Numbered from the stretch's first letter, positions 7,538-16,441 are shown. The stretch: DNA of 64,000 bases from Paenibacillus_F sp047238265 (GCF_047238265.1 NZ_JBDFMM010000001.1:3038001-3102000), one strand, 5' to 3'. The notes: generated from the letters alone by a model not told the origin. A program made the numbers and translations.

Positions 7538-8518
7538 ATGAAACAGCCTGCGGCGACAAAGCTTCCTCAGGCAGGAGTCCCCCCGTTTCTCGGCATTGCG
7601 GCAGCACTGCTATCGGTTTATCTGTTCTGGGGCGGGACCTACCTGGGCATGAAGATAGCCATTGAAACGATCCCGCCTTTTACGATGGGCGGAGTTCGTT
7701 TTCTCACTGCAGGATTCATCTTGTACATATTGGCACGAATGAAAGGGGAAACACGCCCGAATGCCCGCGAATGGAGAGGAGCAGGAATTACCGGAGCCTT
7801 GTTGCTGCTGGGCGGAAATGGGATCGTGGCTTGGGCCGAGCAGCGTGTCCCATCCGCCGTCGCCTCCCTGCTGGTAGCAACGGTTCCTTTGTGGATGCTG
7901 CTCTTCAGCTGGGCAGGCCCCGGCCGAAAAAAGCCCTCGGCAGGTGTCGTGACGGGAATCGTACTCGGTTTCGCGGGAATTGTCATCCTCGTCGTTCACC
8001 CGGGTTCATCTTCCGGCAGAAGTTTGGATATGGCAGGCATCGCCGCTCTCCTGCTCGCTTCCGTCTCCTGGTCAATCGGCTCCTTGTATTCACGTAAAGC
8101 CAACCTTCCCGGCTCGCCGCTGCTGTCTACCGCCGTTCAAATGATCGTCGGAGGAAGTTTGCTTTTAATCGTCTCGCTTCTACTTGGCGAGTGGTCCGGC
8201 TTTAAGCCGGGAGCCGTTAGCCTCCGTTCGTTTGCGGCCCTTGGATATTTGATTGCATTCGGCTCTATCGTCAGTTATACGGCCTATATCTGGCTACTGA
8301 AACATGCGGAACCCGTTCTGGTTTCCACCTATGCCTTTGTCAATCCTGTCGTCGCCGTATTTCTGGGCTGGTTCCTTGGCGGTGAACAGCTCTCCTCCAG
8401 TTCGCTTACGGCCGCTTGCTTCATTGTAGCCGCGGTTGCCGTCATTACGGTTTCGGGAAAAAGCACAAGCGGGAGAAAATCAGCCCGACGGTCAGCTTCC
8501 GTTACCGGCCGTGATTAA
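7538..8518 (+). CDS. EamA/DMT family permease (YedA-like exporter)
   Basis: A 326-residue membrane protein with ten predicted TM helices in two EamA repeats. The first repeat includes YLFWGGTYLGMKIAIETIPP and GNGIVAWAEQRVPSAVASLL; the second includes VSWSIGSLYSRKA and YTAYIWLLKHAEPVLVSTYAFVNPVVAV, both family hallmarks. The likely role is export of metabolites or amino acids. The ATG at 7538 has AAAGGAG; an in-frame extension reaching back into the regulator gene is not needed. Co-transcribed with the Lrp gene; a terminator follows at 8549. Confidence 0.9.
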   Translation: MKQPAATKLPQAGVPPFLGIAAALLSVYLFWGGTYLGMKIAIETIPPFTMGGVRFLTAGFILYILARMKGETRPNAREWRGAGITGALLLLGGNGIVAWAEQRVPSAVASLLVATVPLWMLLFSWAGPGRKKPSAGVVTGIVLGFAGIVILVVHPGSSSGRSLDMAGIAALLLASVSWSIGSLYSRKANLPGSPLLSTAVQMIVGGSLLLIVSLLLGEWSGFKPGAVSLRSFAALGYLIAFGSIVSYTAYIWLLKHAEPVLVSTYAFVNPVVAVFLGWFLGGEQLSSSSLTAACFIVAAVAVITVSGKSTSGRKSARRSASVTGRD

Positions 8519-8548
8519 ACGACATCTTAATCAGATACGCTTCAGCAA

Positions 8549-8596
8549 AAAAACAAGCCCTATCCTTCGTTCGCTTTCCGAGGATGGCTTGTTTTC
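8549..8596 (+). terminator. Intrinsic terminator after the EamA gene
   Basis: Stem AACAAGCC...GGCTTGTT with an inner ATCCT/AGGAT pairing, followed by a U-rich stretch, 30 bp after the stop codon. Confidence 0.7.
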
Positions 8597-8679
8597 GTAT
8601 GAAGAAGAGATAAGCATCCAAGCAAAGAGCCGGAATCTTTCATATCTTATAGCAAATCTAGCGAAAGGAGAGAACAAGA

Positions 8680-9057
8680 ATGCCATTTTCTACAGGAGTA
8701 ATTACAAATACGAGAGACGCAGGTACCGCCTCTTCCAACATCGTGATGAACGTCCGAAATCTGGATGTGACGAACCCGGTAACCGTTACGGTGCAAATAT
8801 TCGCTTCTGTAAACTCCACTACGTTCTACACGGCTTACCTGATCTCATACGTCGTTCCTGCAAATTCATATAATGTCCGAGAATTTTTTATCGCCGGGAA
8901 TGTCGCTTATGAAGTTCAGATTAATACGGCTTCCGTAACAACACCCAACGCGCTGCTGTCCGTGTTCGGTATCGACGGATTTGGAAATCTTGTTACCGAT
9001 CAGCGTATTCTTCAATCTGAATTAAGCTTTATTTCTTCCCTTAGTCCCGTGATGTAA
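8680..9057 (+). CDS. Hypothetical beta-rich protein
   Basis: This 125-residue protein has an excellent AAAGGAGAG site and its own terminator, so it is very likely expressed. It has no signal peptide and no membrane segment. The sequence is rich in Thr, Ser, Val and Asn in alternating beta-strand patterns (VTNPVTVTVQIFASVNSTTF, about 30-49), like small beta-sandwich proteins found on spores or cell surfaces of Bacilli. That location is only an inference from composition. I do not recognise a named family. Confidence 0.6.
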   Translation: MPFSTGVITNTRDAGTASSNIVMNVRNLDVTNPVTVTVQIFASVNSTTFYTAYLISYVVPANSYNVREFFIAGNVAYEVQINTASVTTPNALLSVFGIDGFGNLVTDQRILQSELSFISSLSPVM

Positions 9058-9067
9058 ATGAGTCCGC

Positions 9068-9095
9068 ATTCTTCACAATCTCTTTTGTGAAGAAT
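9068..9095. terminator. Hairpin after the beta-rich protein gene
   Basis: A perfect 11-bp stem ATTCTTCACAA/TTGTGAAGAAT with a 6-nt loop lies 10 bp after the stop codon. No strong U-run follows on the plus strand. Confidence 0.5.
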
Positions 9096-9146
9096 CTACA
9101 TAGGAAAGAGTATATAACGGAAGTCGCTATTAAACGGCTGCAGCCT

Positions 9147-9936
9147 TCATTCGGCATGGATTTTTTTGCTCGCCATCCAGTGATGGGTAATAAGAAGGAT
9201 CAGCAGGATCCAAAAAAGCGTTACGATGGTATAGGCTAAAGTACCTGACGGCACCGATCCGTTAATCAGCATTTCCATGGCTAGCTTGCTCATACTTGCG
9301 GGATTGATTAAATCGACAACCGGACTTATACCCGCGAGCATTCTGAAGCCGATAAGCAGTACAATGGCTACTAAGGCAATCATACTCTGTGTATGAAATA
9401 GGGCGCTGAGCATGGTTATGAAAGACGTGACAAATAAAATCCAAACCAGATACAGCAGCAGAGAAGCAATCATTAATGAGAAAGAAACCTTGGTAAAAAG
9501 AAAATTTACGTACAAATAAGAAATGAAATAGCCTACCGTTACAGAAAAAGCGGTCATGGAATAATGGGTGGCGATTTTTCCCGCCAAATAAGAACGGACC
9601 GTTACGGGCCGTGTCAGGATAAAAGCCAGCATGCCGCTGCCCTTCTCCGTTTGGATAATCCCCATCATAGAGACGGTAAGAATAATCAGACCGAGACTGA
9701 TCAAACTGAGAACCTAACGTGCCCGCCAGGACTTCCCCGCCTTTTGAGGCGGACAAGACCGGATCAATGGTAATCCCCTTCCCGCTCCCCAACGCTCCAA
9801 GAATGGCCGGCAAGTAATAAGTAACCAGGGGCTGGGTCATTCCGAGTAAAATAAAGACGATCGGCAGCCAAATCACTTTTAACTCGCGTATCATTTGAAT
9901 TCCTTCTTTTTTTGCGAGCACTTGAAAAGATTTCAT
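9147..9936 (-). pseudogene. ABC transporter permease, YxlG-like, broken by a frameshift
   Basis: Two overlapping frames together make an ABC-2 permease of about 262 residues. The first runs from the ATG at 9936 to GEVLAGTLGSQF. The second continues with ISLGLIILTVSMMGIIQTEKGSG and four more TM segments to the end. The combined span is 790 nt, one nucleotide more than a whole number of codons, and the break lies near 9710-9720. The start follows the ATPase stop directly. It is the membrane partner of that ATPase, as in the yxlEFG part of the Bacillus sigY operon. The break may be a real mutation or a sequencing error. Confidence 0.8.
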
Positions 9937-10839
9937 TTACTTCACCACCAGTTGCAGAAAGATTTCTTCTAACGTTTCGGTTCGGATTTCGAATTTTAAG
10001 ATGTCTACTCCATGCATAAGAGCATTTTCCAGCAATCGGTTTTTATCGGTCTGGATATTTTCGACTTCTATCTCTATTGTGTGCCCGGTAACCTCTATCG
10101 CCTTCACGTAAGGCAATTTTTTTGCGGCGTCCACCCATGTTAAATCTTTCGCTGTGCATTGCAGGCTCAGCTTATTTTTGTTACCACGGCCGAACAGTTC
10201 GGCAATCGTGGTATCTTCTATTTTGACGCCGTTTCTAATCATCACGAATCGTTCGCATATCTCTTCGGCATCGCTCAATATGTGGGTGGACAATATAATG
10301 GTCGTATCTTGTTTGATTTCCCGGATCAGGTTAACCACTTCCCGCCGGCCGGCCGGATCCAAAGCGGATACCGGCTCATCCATAACGAGGAGCGCAGGCT
10401 TGTGCAGCAGTGCCTGGGCAATACCGAGCCGCTGTTTCATACCGCCGGAAAAAGTGCCGACTTTTGCATTCCCCACCTCGCCTAGTCCGACCTTGTTCAG
10501 AATCTCCGGAATGGACTTAGTTAACTCTTCTTTATGCAATCCCGAAAGTTGTCCCATGAACGCAAGGGTTTCCCGGGCCGTCATCCAAGGATAAAAGTTC
10601 GGGTACTGCGGCAAGTAGCCGATTTCTCTTTTCATCCGGGAGATCTTGTTTCCATTAAGCAAAATTTCACCTTCGTCGGGATCGATCATATCTGAAATCA
10701 TTTTGATTAAAGTCGATTTCCCCGCTCCGTTCGGACCGATCAGGCCGACGCATTCCCCGGCATGAAGCTCCATCGAGAAATCACGGACCGCTATTTTGTC
10801 TTTGTAGGCTTTCTTTACCCGCTTGATTTCCAACTTCAT
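9937..10839 (-). CDS. ABC transporter ATP-binding protein, YxlF-like
   Basis: A 300-residue ATPase with Walker A GPNGAGKST (about 35-43), Q-loop YLPQYP, signature FSGGMKQR (about 134-141), Walker B LLVMDEP and the switch His in STHILSD. A C-terminal extension of about 80 residues follows the NBD, as in ABC-2 type exporters. The start overlaps the preceding PLDc_N gene by 4 bp (ATGA) and the permease follows without a gap, so the three are translationally coupled. Substrate unknown; in Bacillus the related operon influences sigma-Y activity. Confidence 0.92.
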   Translation of the reverse strand: MKLEIKRVKKAYKDKIAVRDFSMELHAGECVGLIGPNGAGKSTLIKMISDMIDPDEGEILLNGNKISRMKREIGYLPQYPNFYPWMTARETLAFMGQLSGLHKEELTKSIPEILNKVGLGEVGNAKVGTFSGGMKQRLGIAQALLHKPALLVMDEPVSALDPAGRREVVNLIREIKQDTTIILSTHILSDAEEICERFVMIRNGVKIEDTTIAELFGRGNKNKLSLQCTAKDLTWVDAAKKLPYVKAIEVTGHTIEIEVENIQTDKNRLLENALMHGVDILKFEIRTETLEEIFLQLVVK

Positions 10840-11075
10840 GCTTTCACGTCATCCTTCCGGCCCAGCACGAAGTAAAGAATGGGACCCAGTGTGGGCACGA
10901 AAAAGATGAGACAGGTCCATACGAGAACATTCTTTCTCGTCGCTCTGTGCCGGAATACATCCATTAAGGCAATCAGCACCAACAGAGTACCAATCGCTAT
11001 AAACGGGAGAAGCATGGGCATAAAAGCCATAAAATCGAAGTCCTTTAATTCGTTAAATCCGTAGTGCAACTTCAT
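10836..11075 (-). CDS. PLDc_N domain small membrane protein, YxlE-like
   Basis: This 79-residue protein has two TM helices: PMLLPFIAIGTLLVLIALMDV (written only to its core here as FIAIGTLLVLIALMDV) and NVLVWTCLIFFVPTLGPILYFVLG, the latter with the conserved P-x-x-G-x-x-x-Y-F pattern of the phospholipase D N-terminal (PLDc_N) domain. It heads the operon with an AAAGGATG site and overlaps the ATPase gene by 4 bp. Its B. subtilis counterpart YxlE takes part in negative control of SigY; no sigma gene is adjacent here. Confidence 0.85.
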   Translation of the reverse strand: MKLHYGFNELKDFDFMAFMPMLLPFIAIGTLLVLIALMDVFRHRATRKNVLVWTCLIFFVPTLGPILYFVLGRKDDVKA

Positions 11076-11094
11076 GTGTATCATCCTTTTGTTT

Positions 11095-11118
11095 ATTATC
11101 GTTATTGATAATGATAAT
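11095..11118. promoter_or_regulatory. Perfect inverted repeat in the divergent promoter region (operator candidate 1)
   Basis: ATTATC-G-TTAT-TG-ATAA-T-GATAAT is symmetrical around 11106.5. It includes GATAATGATAAT, two thirds of a Fur-type box. It sits just upstream of the YxlE-like start. It could bind Fur/PerR or the divergent HTH regulator. Confidence 0.4.
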
Positions 11119-11150
11119 ATAATCGATAAACCGCATTCGTTGCAATACCT

Positions 11151-11174
11151 ATTCTCATTATTTATAATAAGAAT
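11151..11174. promoter_or_regulatory. Inverted repeat upstream of HTH regulator (operator candidate 2)
   Basis: ATTCT-n-ATTAT-TT-ATAAT-n-AGAAT is a 24-bp near-perfect palindrome about 50 bp before the regulator's start. A second palindrome lies on the other side of the divergent region, which suggests control of both directions by one protein. Confidence 0.4.
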
Positions 11175-11223
11175 CAATATAAGGAGCATCAGAAACCAAT
11201 TAATTTTGCATAAGGAGAACAGG

Positions 11224-11766
11224 ATGGCTAACAAAGTGGAAGTTTTAATGCATCCGGTAAGAATAAAAATCATGCAAGTGCTGATAAGGAACAAAGACAC
11301 GGGAATGACATCCCTGGAAATGGTCAAACGGATCAAAGACGTGCCTCAAGCTACTCTCTACCGGCACATCCAGGTGTTGCTGGATTCGGGGATCATACGC
11401 GTATTTAAAGAGAAAAAAGTGAAATCCGTCGTGGAAAAATATTATGTACTGAATGAACTTGAGGCGAAATTGAGCGTGGAAGATTGGAAAAAAGCTTCTC
11501 ATGAGAAGAAGCTTGATTATGTTTCTTATTACCAGCTCTCTCTTATAACACAATATCAAGGTTATCTTAAAAAATTAGAAGAACAAAACACCCCGGAAAA
11601 CGACGGGGCCACCTTTTCATTGGTTGAAATGAAGCTGGGTGAAGAACAATTTAGCCGTTTTCAGAACGAATTAAATGAATTAATGACCAAGTACTATCAT
11701 TCAGGCAGCGAAGATACCGGAGCACCGGTACGAACCATAGCCTTTACGATTATCCCGGATGCTTAG
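11224..11766 (+). CDS. Winged-helix (ArsR-like, HTH_20) transcriptional regulator
   Basis: A 180-residue protein beginning MANKVEVLMHPVRIKIMQVL. The winged helix spans roughly residues 8-80, with the recognition helix in VPQATLYRHIQVLLDSGII. The C-terminal half is helical (LSVEDWKKASHEKKLDY...) and probably binds a ligand or mediates dimers. The ATG at 11224 has TAAGGAGA. It is divergent from the YxlEFG-like operon with two palindromes between them, so it is its probable regulator. Confidence 0.82.
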   Translation: MANKVEVLMHPVRIKIMQVLIRNKDTGMTSLEMVKRIKDVPQATLYRHIQVLLDSGIIRVFKEKKVKSVVEKYYVLNELEAKLSVEDWKKASHEKKLDYVSYYQLSLITQYQGYLKKLEEQNTPENDGATFSLVEMKLGEEQFSRFQNELNELMTKYYHSGSEDTGAPVRTIAFTIIPDA

Positions 11767-11883
11767 ACGGCTGAGATGCAGATAAAGCTTTCATATGCTC
11801 TCTGCTTCCGGTCCCCGGGCGGACCACGCTATAAGTGTATGCTCCGCTGGAAATCATGAAGGGGTTCCTTACCAACCGTAAGC

Positions 11884-12939
11884 TCAGTATGACGAAAGCA
11901 TTTTACGTCTGACGCTATAGTGTCTTATCGAACGAGGAACACCTTTGATTTCAAGAATACCTTCATAAATCAACTTCCTCAGCCGGTATTCGAAATAAGC
12001 GTCCCCGATAAATTGGTCACAGCAGCCCATCGCCTCTCCTACCAGACGAGCCGCTTTCAGAAAACGGGAATCGAAAGCGGTTCTGAGATGGTCCAGCTTG
12101 TCCAGCAAATACGTGTCATAATAATCATCCGGCACCTCGGCCACTGCTCCGTCGTGCCAAATCCGAAGCGTTCCGCTTTGCTTTATGAGAGCCTGCCATT
12201 CCCGTTCCAACCCGGCCTTATCCGCATCATTCAGGCAGCTGCTGCCGTCCATACGGACAAGCGCCGTCTGCAGAAGGTTTGCGGGAATCTCCCCCGAGTA
12301 TCTAAACCTGGAAGTTGCCTCCGGAGAATTAATCAGCTCCTCACAGATTGTGCACGCATCGTATACCGCTATACAATGGGGACGGCCGCTCATCAAACGG
12401 ACCGCGTGCAGCATCCCGATCCGCTCGCATGCATTGCGGCCGGTCCAGACGATTACCTTCGCCTGCTCGGGAATTTTGTTGACCCTGTCCAGCAACTGAT
12501 CATTCTCTTCGTCAGAATCATCGTAGACTTCACAATCTTCTGTAATGTGGTCCTGAAACCAGTCCCGCCTGGCTCTCCGTCCTTCGTATGACTCCAGCTC
12601 GCGAAGGGGGCCGATGGCGTAGTTGTCCGGTAGCGTAATCACTTTGTGTGTGCCCGGCCAGCCCAACTGCTTCAAAGCCGCTTTCATGCCGCCCGCAAAG
12701 GAACAGCCTGGAACAAAATGAACATGGGTACAGGCCGGATCCGGGTCCCAAGCCGCTCTTTTCTCTGAAAATTCGATGACTTCGTCATACAGCTCAAAGA
12801 GCTGAAACATCGTTTTTTCCGGTGTTGCTTCCTCTTCCTTCAGCTTCCTGATTTGTTCCAACGCAAATGCCAGATAAATCTTAGCGCCCTGTCCCTCCAA
12901 ACTATCGATTGCCTTCGCGATACCCGGTCTATTTTGCAT
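11884..12939 (-). CDS. DUF1835 domain-containing protein
   Basis: This 351-residue protein carries the DUF1835 signature: HVHFVPGCSFAGGMKAAL (about 72-89), GTHKVITLPDNYAIGPL (about 95-111), and later VIVWTGRNACERIGMLHAVRLM, followed by a DUF3658-like C-terminal part. Members are common in Paenibacillus and of unknown function. The ATG at 12939 follows GGGATG; the earlier ATG is too close to that site. A small membrane-protein gene lies 53 bp upstream on the same strand and may be co-transcribed. Confidence 0.78.
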   Translation of the reverse strand: MQNRPGIAKAIDSLEGQGAKIYLAFALEQIRKLKEEEATPEKTMFQLFELYDEVIEFSEKRAAWDPDPACTHVHFVPGCSFAGGMKAALKQLGWPGTHKVITLPDNYAIGPLRELESYEGRRARRDWFQDHITEDCEVYDDSDEENDQLLDRVNKIPEQAKVIVWTGRNACERIGMLHAVRLMSGRPHCIAVYDACTICEELINSPEATSRFRYSGEIPANLLQTALVRMDGSSCLNDADKAGLEREWQALIKQSGTLRIWHDGAVAEVPDDYYDTYLLDKLDHLRTAFDSRFLKAARLVGEAMGCCDQFIGDAYFEYRLRKLIYEGILEIKGVPRSIRHYSVRRKMLSSY

Positions 12940-12992
12940 TCTTATCATCCCTTTCTTTCCTCTACTGTCTCCCCTATACAAAATATCGCCTT

Positions 12993-13187
12993 TTACACGG
13001 TTATCTTGAAAAACTTAAGTAAAACCGCCACAATCGCCAGAACGATTGGACCAATCACCGCAAACCCGATAAAAGCGGCTAATAATTTATAAGGAGCCGA
13101 TAATCCTTTTGCCGCGCTTAAATGATCGTTTTTTTCGTTTAAGGTCCTTAGTTCTTTTAATATTTCTTTAATGATCTCCTCATTCAT
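12993..13187 (-). CDS. Small single-span membrane protein
   Basis: A 64-residue ORF has a strong AGAGGGGATG site. The N-terminal half is a charged amphipathic helix (NEEIIKEILKELRTLNEKND) and the C-terminal half one TM helix (FIGFAVIGPIVLAIVAVLLKFF). Function unknown; resembles small membrane proteins that partner other proteins. It may share a transcript with the DUF1835 gene. Confidence 0.6.
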   Translation of the reverse strand: MNEEIIKEILKELRTLNEKNDHLSAAKGLSAPYKLLAAFIGFAVIGPIVLAIVAVLLKFFKITV

Positions 13188-13311
13188 CCTGCATCCCCTC
13201 TTTCTTATGTAATCAACAAATAATTCGTTTCCTTATTTTACCATAGTTCAGATTATTGTTGCTTGTATCTATATATGGAGCGAGATAATTACAGCAGCAA
13301 ATAATTTTCCT

Positions 13312-13344
13312 ATAAAAAAGACCCGCAGATACAAACTGCCGGTC
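13312..13344 (-). terminator. Intrinsic terminator of the TauE/SafE gene
   Basis: Stem GACCGGCAG/CTGCGGGTC (one mismatch) is followed by six U residues on the minus strand, 37 bp past the stop codon. Confidence 0.75.
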
Positions 13345-13380
13345 CTATAAATGATTGAGTTGAAGGATAAGAAGCCGGAT

Positions 13381-14136
13381 TTAGCGGGAGCCGCTTGGCA
13401 GGATTAACAGAACACCGAGTGCGATAATCATCATAAATAAGTAACGCTCAAATTTTTCAGCGGAAATACGCTTATTCAAAAGAACGCCAAGTCCGGTAGC
13501 CGCAAGAATAGCCGGTAAAGAGTACGCATACAAAACAAGGGCGTCAGATGTCCATAATCCGCCGAGTGCATGCCCGGTCACAACGAGTAAGCCGGATATA
13601 AGAAAATGGGCTTGCAGCGTGCCCCGGAACCGATCCGGATTCCAGCGCCGCAAAGTACCGTAAACAACGACCGGCACACCGTTAAAATTATAGGCGCTGC
13701 CAAGTACGCCGGAGGCAAAACCGAACGGAAGCACCCATCCGCGGTCATTAAGCAGCGGCTGTCCGATTTTGCGGGAAAGCATTTTCTTCAGCAAAGAGTA
13801 GCAGCCGAAGATCATCAAGAAAATACCAAGTGCCGAAGTAATCATACTGGCAGGAACAAGGTGAAGCATGATAAGCCCGAAAGGAATACCTATTATGGTA
13901 GAAACGGCCAATCGTATCAGAACCGGGCGTTCAACATGACGCCAACCGCTGAACACGGTCAGCAGAGCAACGGTCAGGCCCGCCAAACCGATCAGGGAAA
14001 CCGACGTTTGCAGCGGTACCGACAGCAGGGCAAGCAGAGGCATGCTCACGATCGCTTCCCCGAATCCGAAGACGGATTTCATGAAGGCACCTACAAAAAC
14101 CGCAGCGACCACAAGCACGATCAGAGAGAATGTCAT
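13381..14136 (-). CDS. TauE/SafE family sulfite/anion exporter
   Basis: A 251-residue membrane protein with about eight TM helices. It has the N-terminal family block FVGAFMKSVFGFGEAIVSMPLL and the repeat-2 block WVLPFGFASGVLGSAYNFNGVPV. TauE/SafE proteins export sulfite, sulfoacetate or other small anions. The ATG at 14136 has GGGAGGGG at good spacing; an upstream in-frame start would add a poorly supported leader. No sulfur gene is adjacent, so the substrate is unknown. Confidence 0.88.
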   Translation of the reverse strand: MTFSLIVLVVAAVFVGAFMKSVFGFGEAIVSMPLLALLSVPLQTSVSLIGLAGLTVALLTVFSGWRHVERPVLIRLAVSTIIGIPFGLIMLHLVPASMITSALGIFLMIFGCYSLLKKMLSRKIGQPLLNDRGWVLPFGFASGVLGSAYNFNGVPVVVYGTLRRWNPDRFRGTLQAHFLISGLLVVTGHALGGLWTSDALVLYAYSLPAILAATGLGVLLNKRISAEKFERYLFMMIIALGVLLILPSGSR

Positions 14137-14479
14137 CTTCCCCTCCCATCGGCTAAACAAGGCAGCCTGTTCGACACTTTTACATGGAAAATGAAATAAC
14201 GCAAAAAACAACCTCCTTTTTATGCAGGTCTATATAATATCACATGATTTGACTATATAAAATGCGTGTTTTAACGAGCTATAAGCACCCCATAACCGGT
14301 TTAAATGAACTGATACAAGATCCTATACAATAAAATTGGTAAAGTTCATTAGAAAGGCAATGAGGAGTTCTGGCGAAGTGATGTTTTTGAAATTTTCATT
14401 TCCAAAACATCTGGTCTACGTACAAATTTTCCACCATACATTCTAAACGGAATAACTCATACGAACGAAGGGAGATTGG
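14137..14479. other. Intergenic stretch without a recognised gene
   Basis: AT-rich region of about 340 bp upstream of the TauE/SafE gene. It must hold that gene's promoter. Apart from the tiny plus-strand ORF that begins at 14480, no gene, RNA or clear palindrome is recognised. Confidence 0.5.
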
Positions 14480-14548
14480 ATGATGAGGTCATCGTTTTTA
14501 TCGATAGCCGCGTACTTCATTCTGATCGCTCTGCATGCCGCTCGATGA
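14480..14548 (+). CDS. Tiny hydrophobic ORF, possible gene remnant or small membrane peptide
   Basis: A 22-residue frame (MMRSSFLSIAAYFILIALHA plus two more residues) follows a good AAGGGAGA site. It would form one TM helix. It overlaps the end of the oppositely oriented monooxygenase gene. It looks like either a genuine small peptide or the preserved 5' end of a gene cut by rearrangement. Confidence 0.25.
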   Translation: MMRSSFLSIAAYFILIALHAAR

Positions 14549-15581
14549 TTTCAGCCAATTGTTCGGCATCCCGCGCCATCCAGCCTAACAAAGCGGAACC
14601 GCGGCAGGTTTGCCAAGGCAGGCCCAGATAATACAATCCCTTCGCCTTGCTGACCCCTTTGTCATGAATCGGCTTACCATTGGCATCTACCGCTTCCGGA
14701 ACACCGATCCACGGGTAAACACTTCGAAAACCGGTGGCCCAGATGATGTTAGCCGCCTTCATTTTTGATGCATCCTCAAAGAGAATCTCTCCGGAATCCG
14801 CACCTACCGCTCTTTGCCTTAAGGAAACGATCCCTTGTTTCAGAAGAGCTTTTAATTCGGTGCCGTATACTTGCTCGGGTTGTTTTTTCAGCCAGGAACC
14901 AAGCGCAGACTCCTCGCCCGCTTTCAACAAACCGAACGTCTCAAAGTACCAGAATATGTTTTTACCGAATATACGCATCGGTTTAAAACTCATAGGCCGG
15001 CTAACCGAGATCGTGACTTGCCTATGAGCGGAAAGCTCAACGGCAATCTGTGCGCCCGAATTGCCGCCTCCGACGACCAGTACGGGGCCGTCCGCAAGCT
15101 GGGATGCGTTTTTATAGCCGGAAGAATGCATCTGAACGATCTCCTCCGGCAGTTTTGTTGCAAAATCCGGGATGACAGGTTCATGAAAAGGCCCCGTGGC
15201 CACGACTACTTGCCGGGCAACAAAAGTTTCCTGTGCGGTTTCGATTATAAATCCCCTTTCATGTTTCGTAAGTGAACGGACTCTCGTCCCATGCCGGATA
15301 GGCAGATCGAAAGTTTGGGCATACGCCTCCAAGTAATCGGCCGTTTCATCCTTAGCGGGCAAACCGTCAGGAACCCCCGGAAACTTCATACCGGGAAGGC
15401 TGCTGTACATCCTCGGTGTAAATAAAGTCAAGGAATCATAGCGTGATCTCCAGGAATCTCCGGTCCGTTTATGGGCATCGAGAATGAGGAAGGATACTCC
15501 TTTCTGCTTCAGGTAATACCCCATAGCAAGACCGGCTTGTCCTCCGCCGATTATGATAACTTCCACATGATTCATTTTCAC
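14517..15581 (-). CDS. Flavin-containing monooxygenase-like NAD(P)/FAD oxidoreductase (CzcO/YhiQ type)
   Basis: This 354-residue flavoprotein has the FAD motif IIIGGGQAGLAMGYYL (about 9-24), the ATG block VVVATGPFHEPVIP (about 124-137), the NADPH motif VLVVGGGNSGAQIAVEL (about 167-183) and a late WATGFRSVYPWI. It resembles single-component FMO-type enzymes that oxidise small nucleophilic or carbonyl substrates. The start is either this GTG, 4 nt after AGGGGA, or the ATG 6 nt later. It follows a TetR gene by 41 bp and is probably co-transcribed and repressed by it. Confidence 0.88.
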   Translation of the reverse strand: MKMNHVEVIIIGGGQAGLAMGYYLKQKGVSFLILDAHKRTGDSWRSRYDSLTLFTPRMYSSLPGMKFPGVPDGLPAKDETADYLEAYAQTFDLPIRHGTRVRSLTKHERGFIIETAQETFVARQVVVATGPFHEPVIPDFATKLPEEIVQMHSSGYKNASQLADGPVLVVGGGNSGAQIAVELSAHRQVTISVSRPMSFKPMRIFGKNIFWYFETFGLLKAGEESALGSWLKKQPEQVYGTELKALLKQGIVSLRQRAVGADSGEILFEDASKMKAANIIWATGFRSVYPWIGVPEAVDANGKPIHDKGVSKAKGLYYLGLPWQTCRGSALLGWMARDAEQLAEIIERHAERSE

Positions 15582-15622
15582 ATTTCCCCTGGCTGCGATT
15601 TTATCGTTAACCTAACGTCTCT

Positions 15623-16213
15623 TTAAAGTCTCTTTAACAAACCTTGAGCGAATGTACCGACACCGTACTGCAAAAAATCTTCGACTTTGACGGGTGTTAT
15701 TTTCTGACCATAAAGCGAAGCCGACATAAAAAATCCGAGGTTCATCCAAATAAAAGTCATCGCCGCCGCTTCTAAATCAGTTCGTTCAATGACACCCTTC
15801 TCATACATACGGCTTAAATATCCGATTAGCAGCTCCTTTAATTGAATCGGTATAGCGGCCGTTTTTTCGTCCAGTTCGGGAAAATGCCCCGTCTCTCTTA
15901 AACCGATTAATACCATCCCGCCGTGATGCTCCATAAACTGCTGGTACGTCCGCGCAATGTGGATCAGATCGGATTGGATCTCTCCCGTCAGGCTGTCAAA
16001 AACTTGATGAATGCCGGGAACATAGGAATACCGGTCCACTAAGGCGTCCACAATTCCCTGTTTGTTAACGAAATGCCGGAAAATCGTACTCTCGTTTACG
16101 CCGGCTTCTTTGGCGATGGCGCGTGTAGTCATGCCTTTGTATCCTTTTTCTTTCATTAAAAAGATGGCCGCGGCTAAAATTTTATCCCGGGTTTCTTGCG
16201 CACTTTGCTCCAT
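15623..16213 (-). CDS. TetR/AcrR family transcriptional regulator
   Basis: A 196-residue protein with the TetR HTH: ETRDKILAAAIFLMKEKGYK, then MTTRAIAKEAGVNESTIFRHF (about 28-48). The helical C-terminal domain is expected to bind a ligand. The ATG has an AAAGGGG site. It is the first gene of an operon with the flavin monooxygenase, and a palindrome at 16234-16245 lies 21 bp upstream of its start, which points to autoregulation. Confidence 0.9.
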   Translation of the reverse strand: MEQSAQETRDKILAAAIFLMKEKGYKGMTTRAIAKEAGVNESTIFRHFVNKQGIVDALVDRYSYVPGIHQVFDSLTGEIQSDLIHIARTYQQFMEHHGGMVLIGLRETGHFPELDEKTAAIPIQLKELLIGYLSRMYEKGVIERTDLEAAAMTFIWMNLGFFMSASLYGQKITPVKVEDFLQYGVGTFAQGLLKRL

Positions 16214-16233
16214 TGGTATCCCCTTTCACGCAT

Positions 16234-16245
16234 GCAAGTACTTGC
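16234..16245. promoter_or_regulatory. Palindrome, candidate TetR operator
   Basis: GCAAGTACTTGC is a perfect 12-bp palindrome within a longer imperfect one (CATGCAAGTACTTGCTTG), 21 bp upstream of the tetR start. Binding by that TetR is inferred from position. Confidence 0.5.
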
Positions 16246-16441
16246 TTGCATACAATATAACATGGCGTAGCACATTTGAAAAGTTTATTCCGGCTGCAAC
16301 GGTATGCCTGCGTTCCCGGGCCTTTAATCAAATTCCGGAAAGCCGGTCCGGGCTCTGAAAATTCTTTTAATCTTTTAAAGAACGGACCGATATGCTAGCA
16401 TTGGTTTGTAATCCGCGCTGTATGTCAAAGGAGGAATATCA

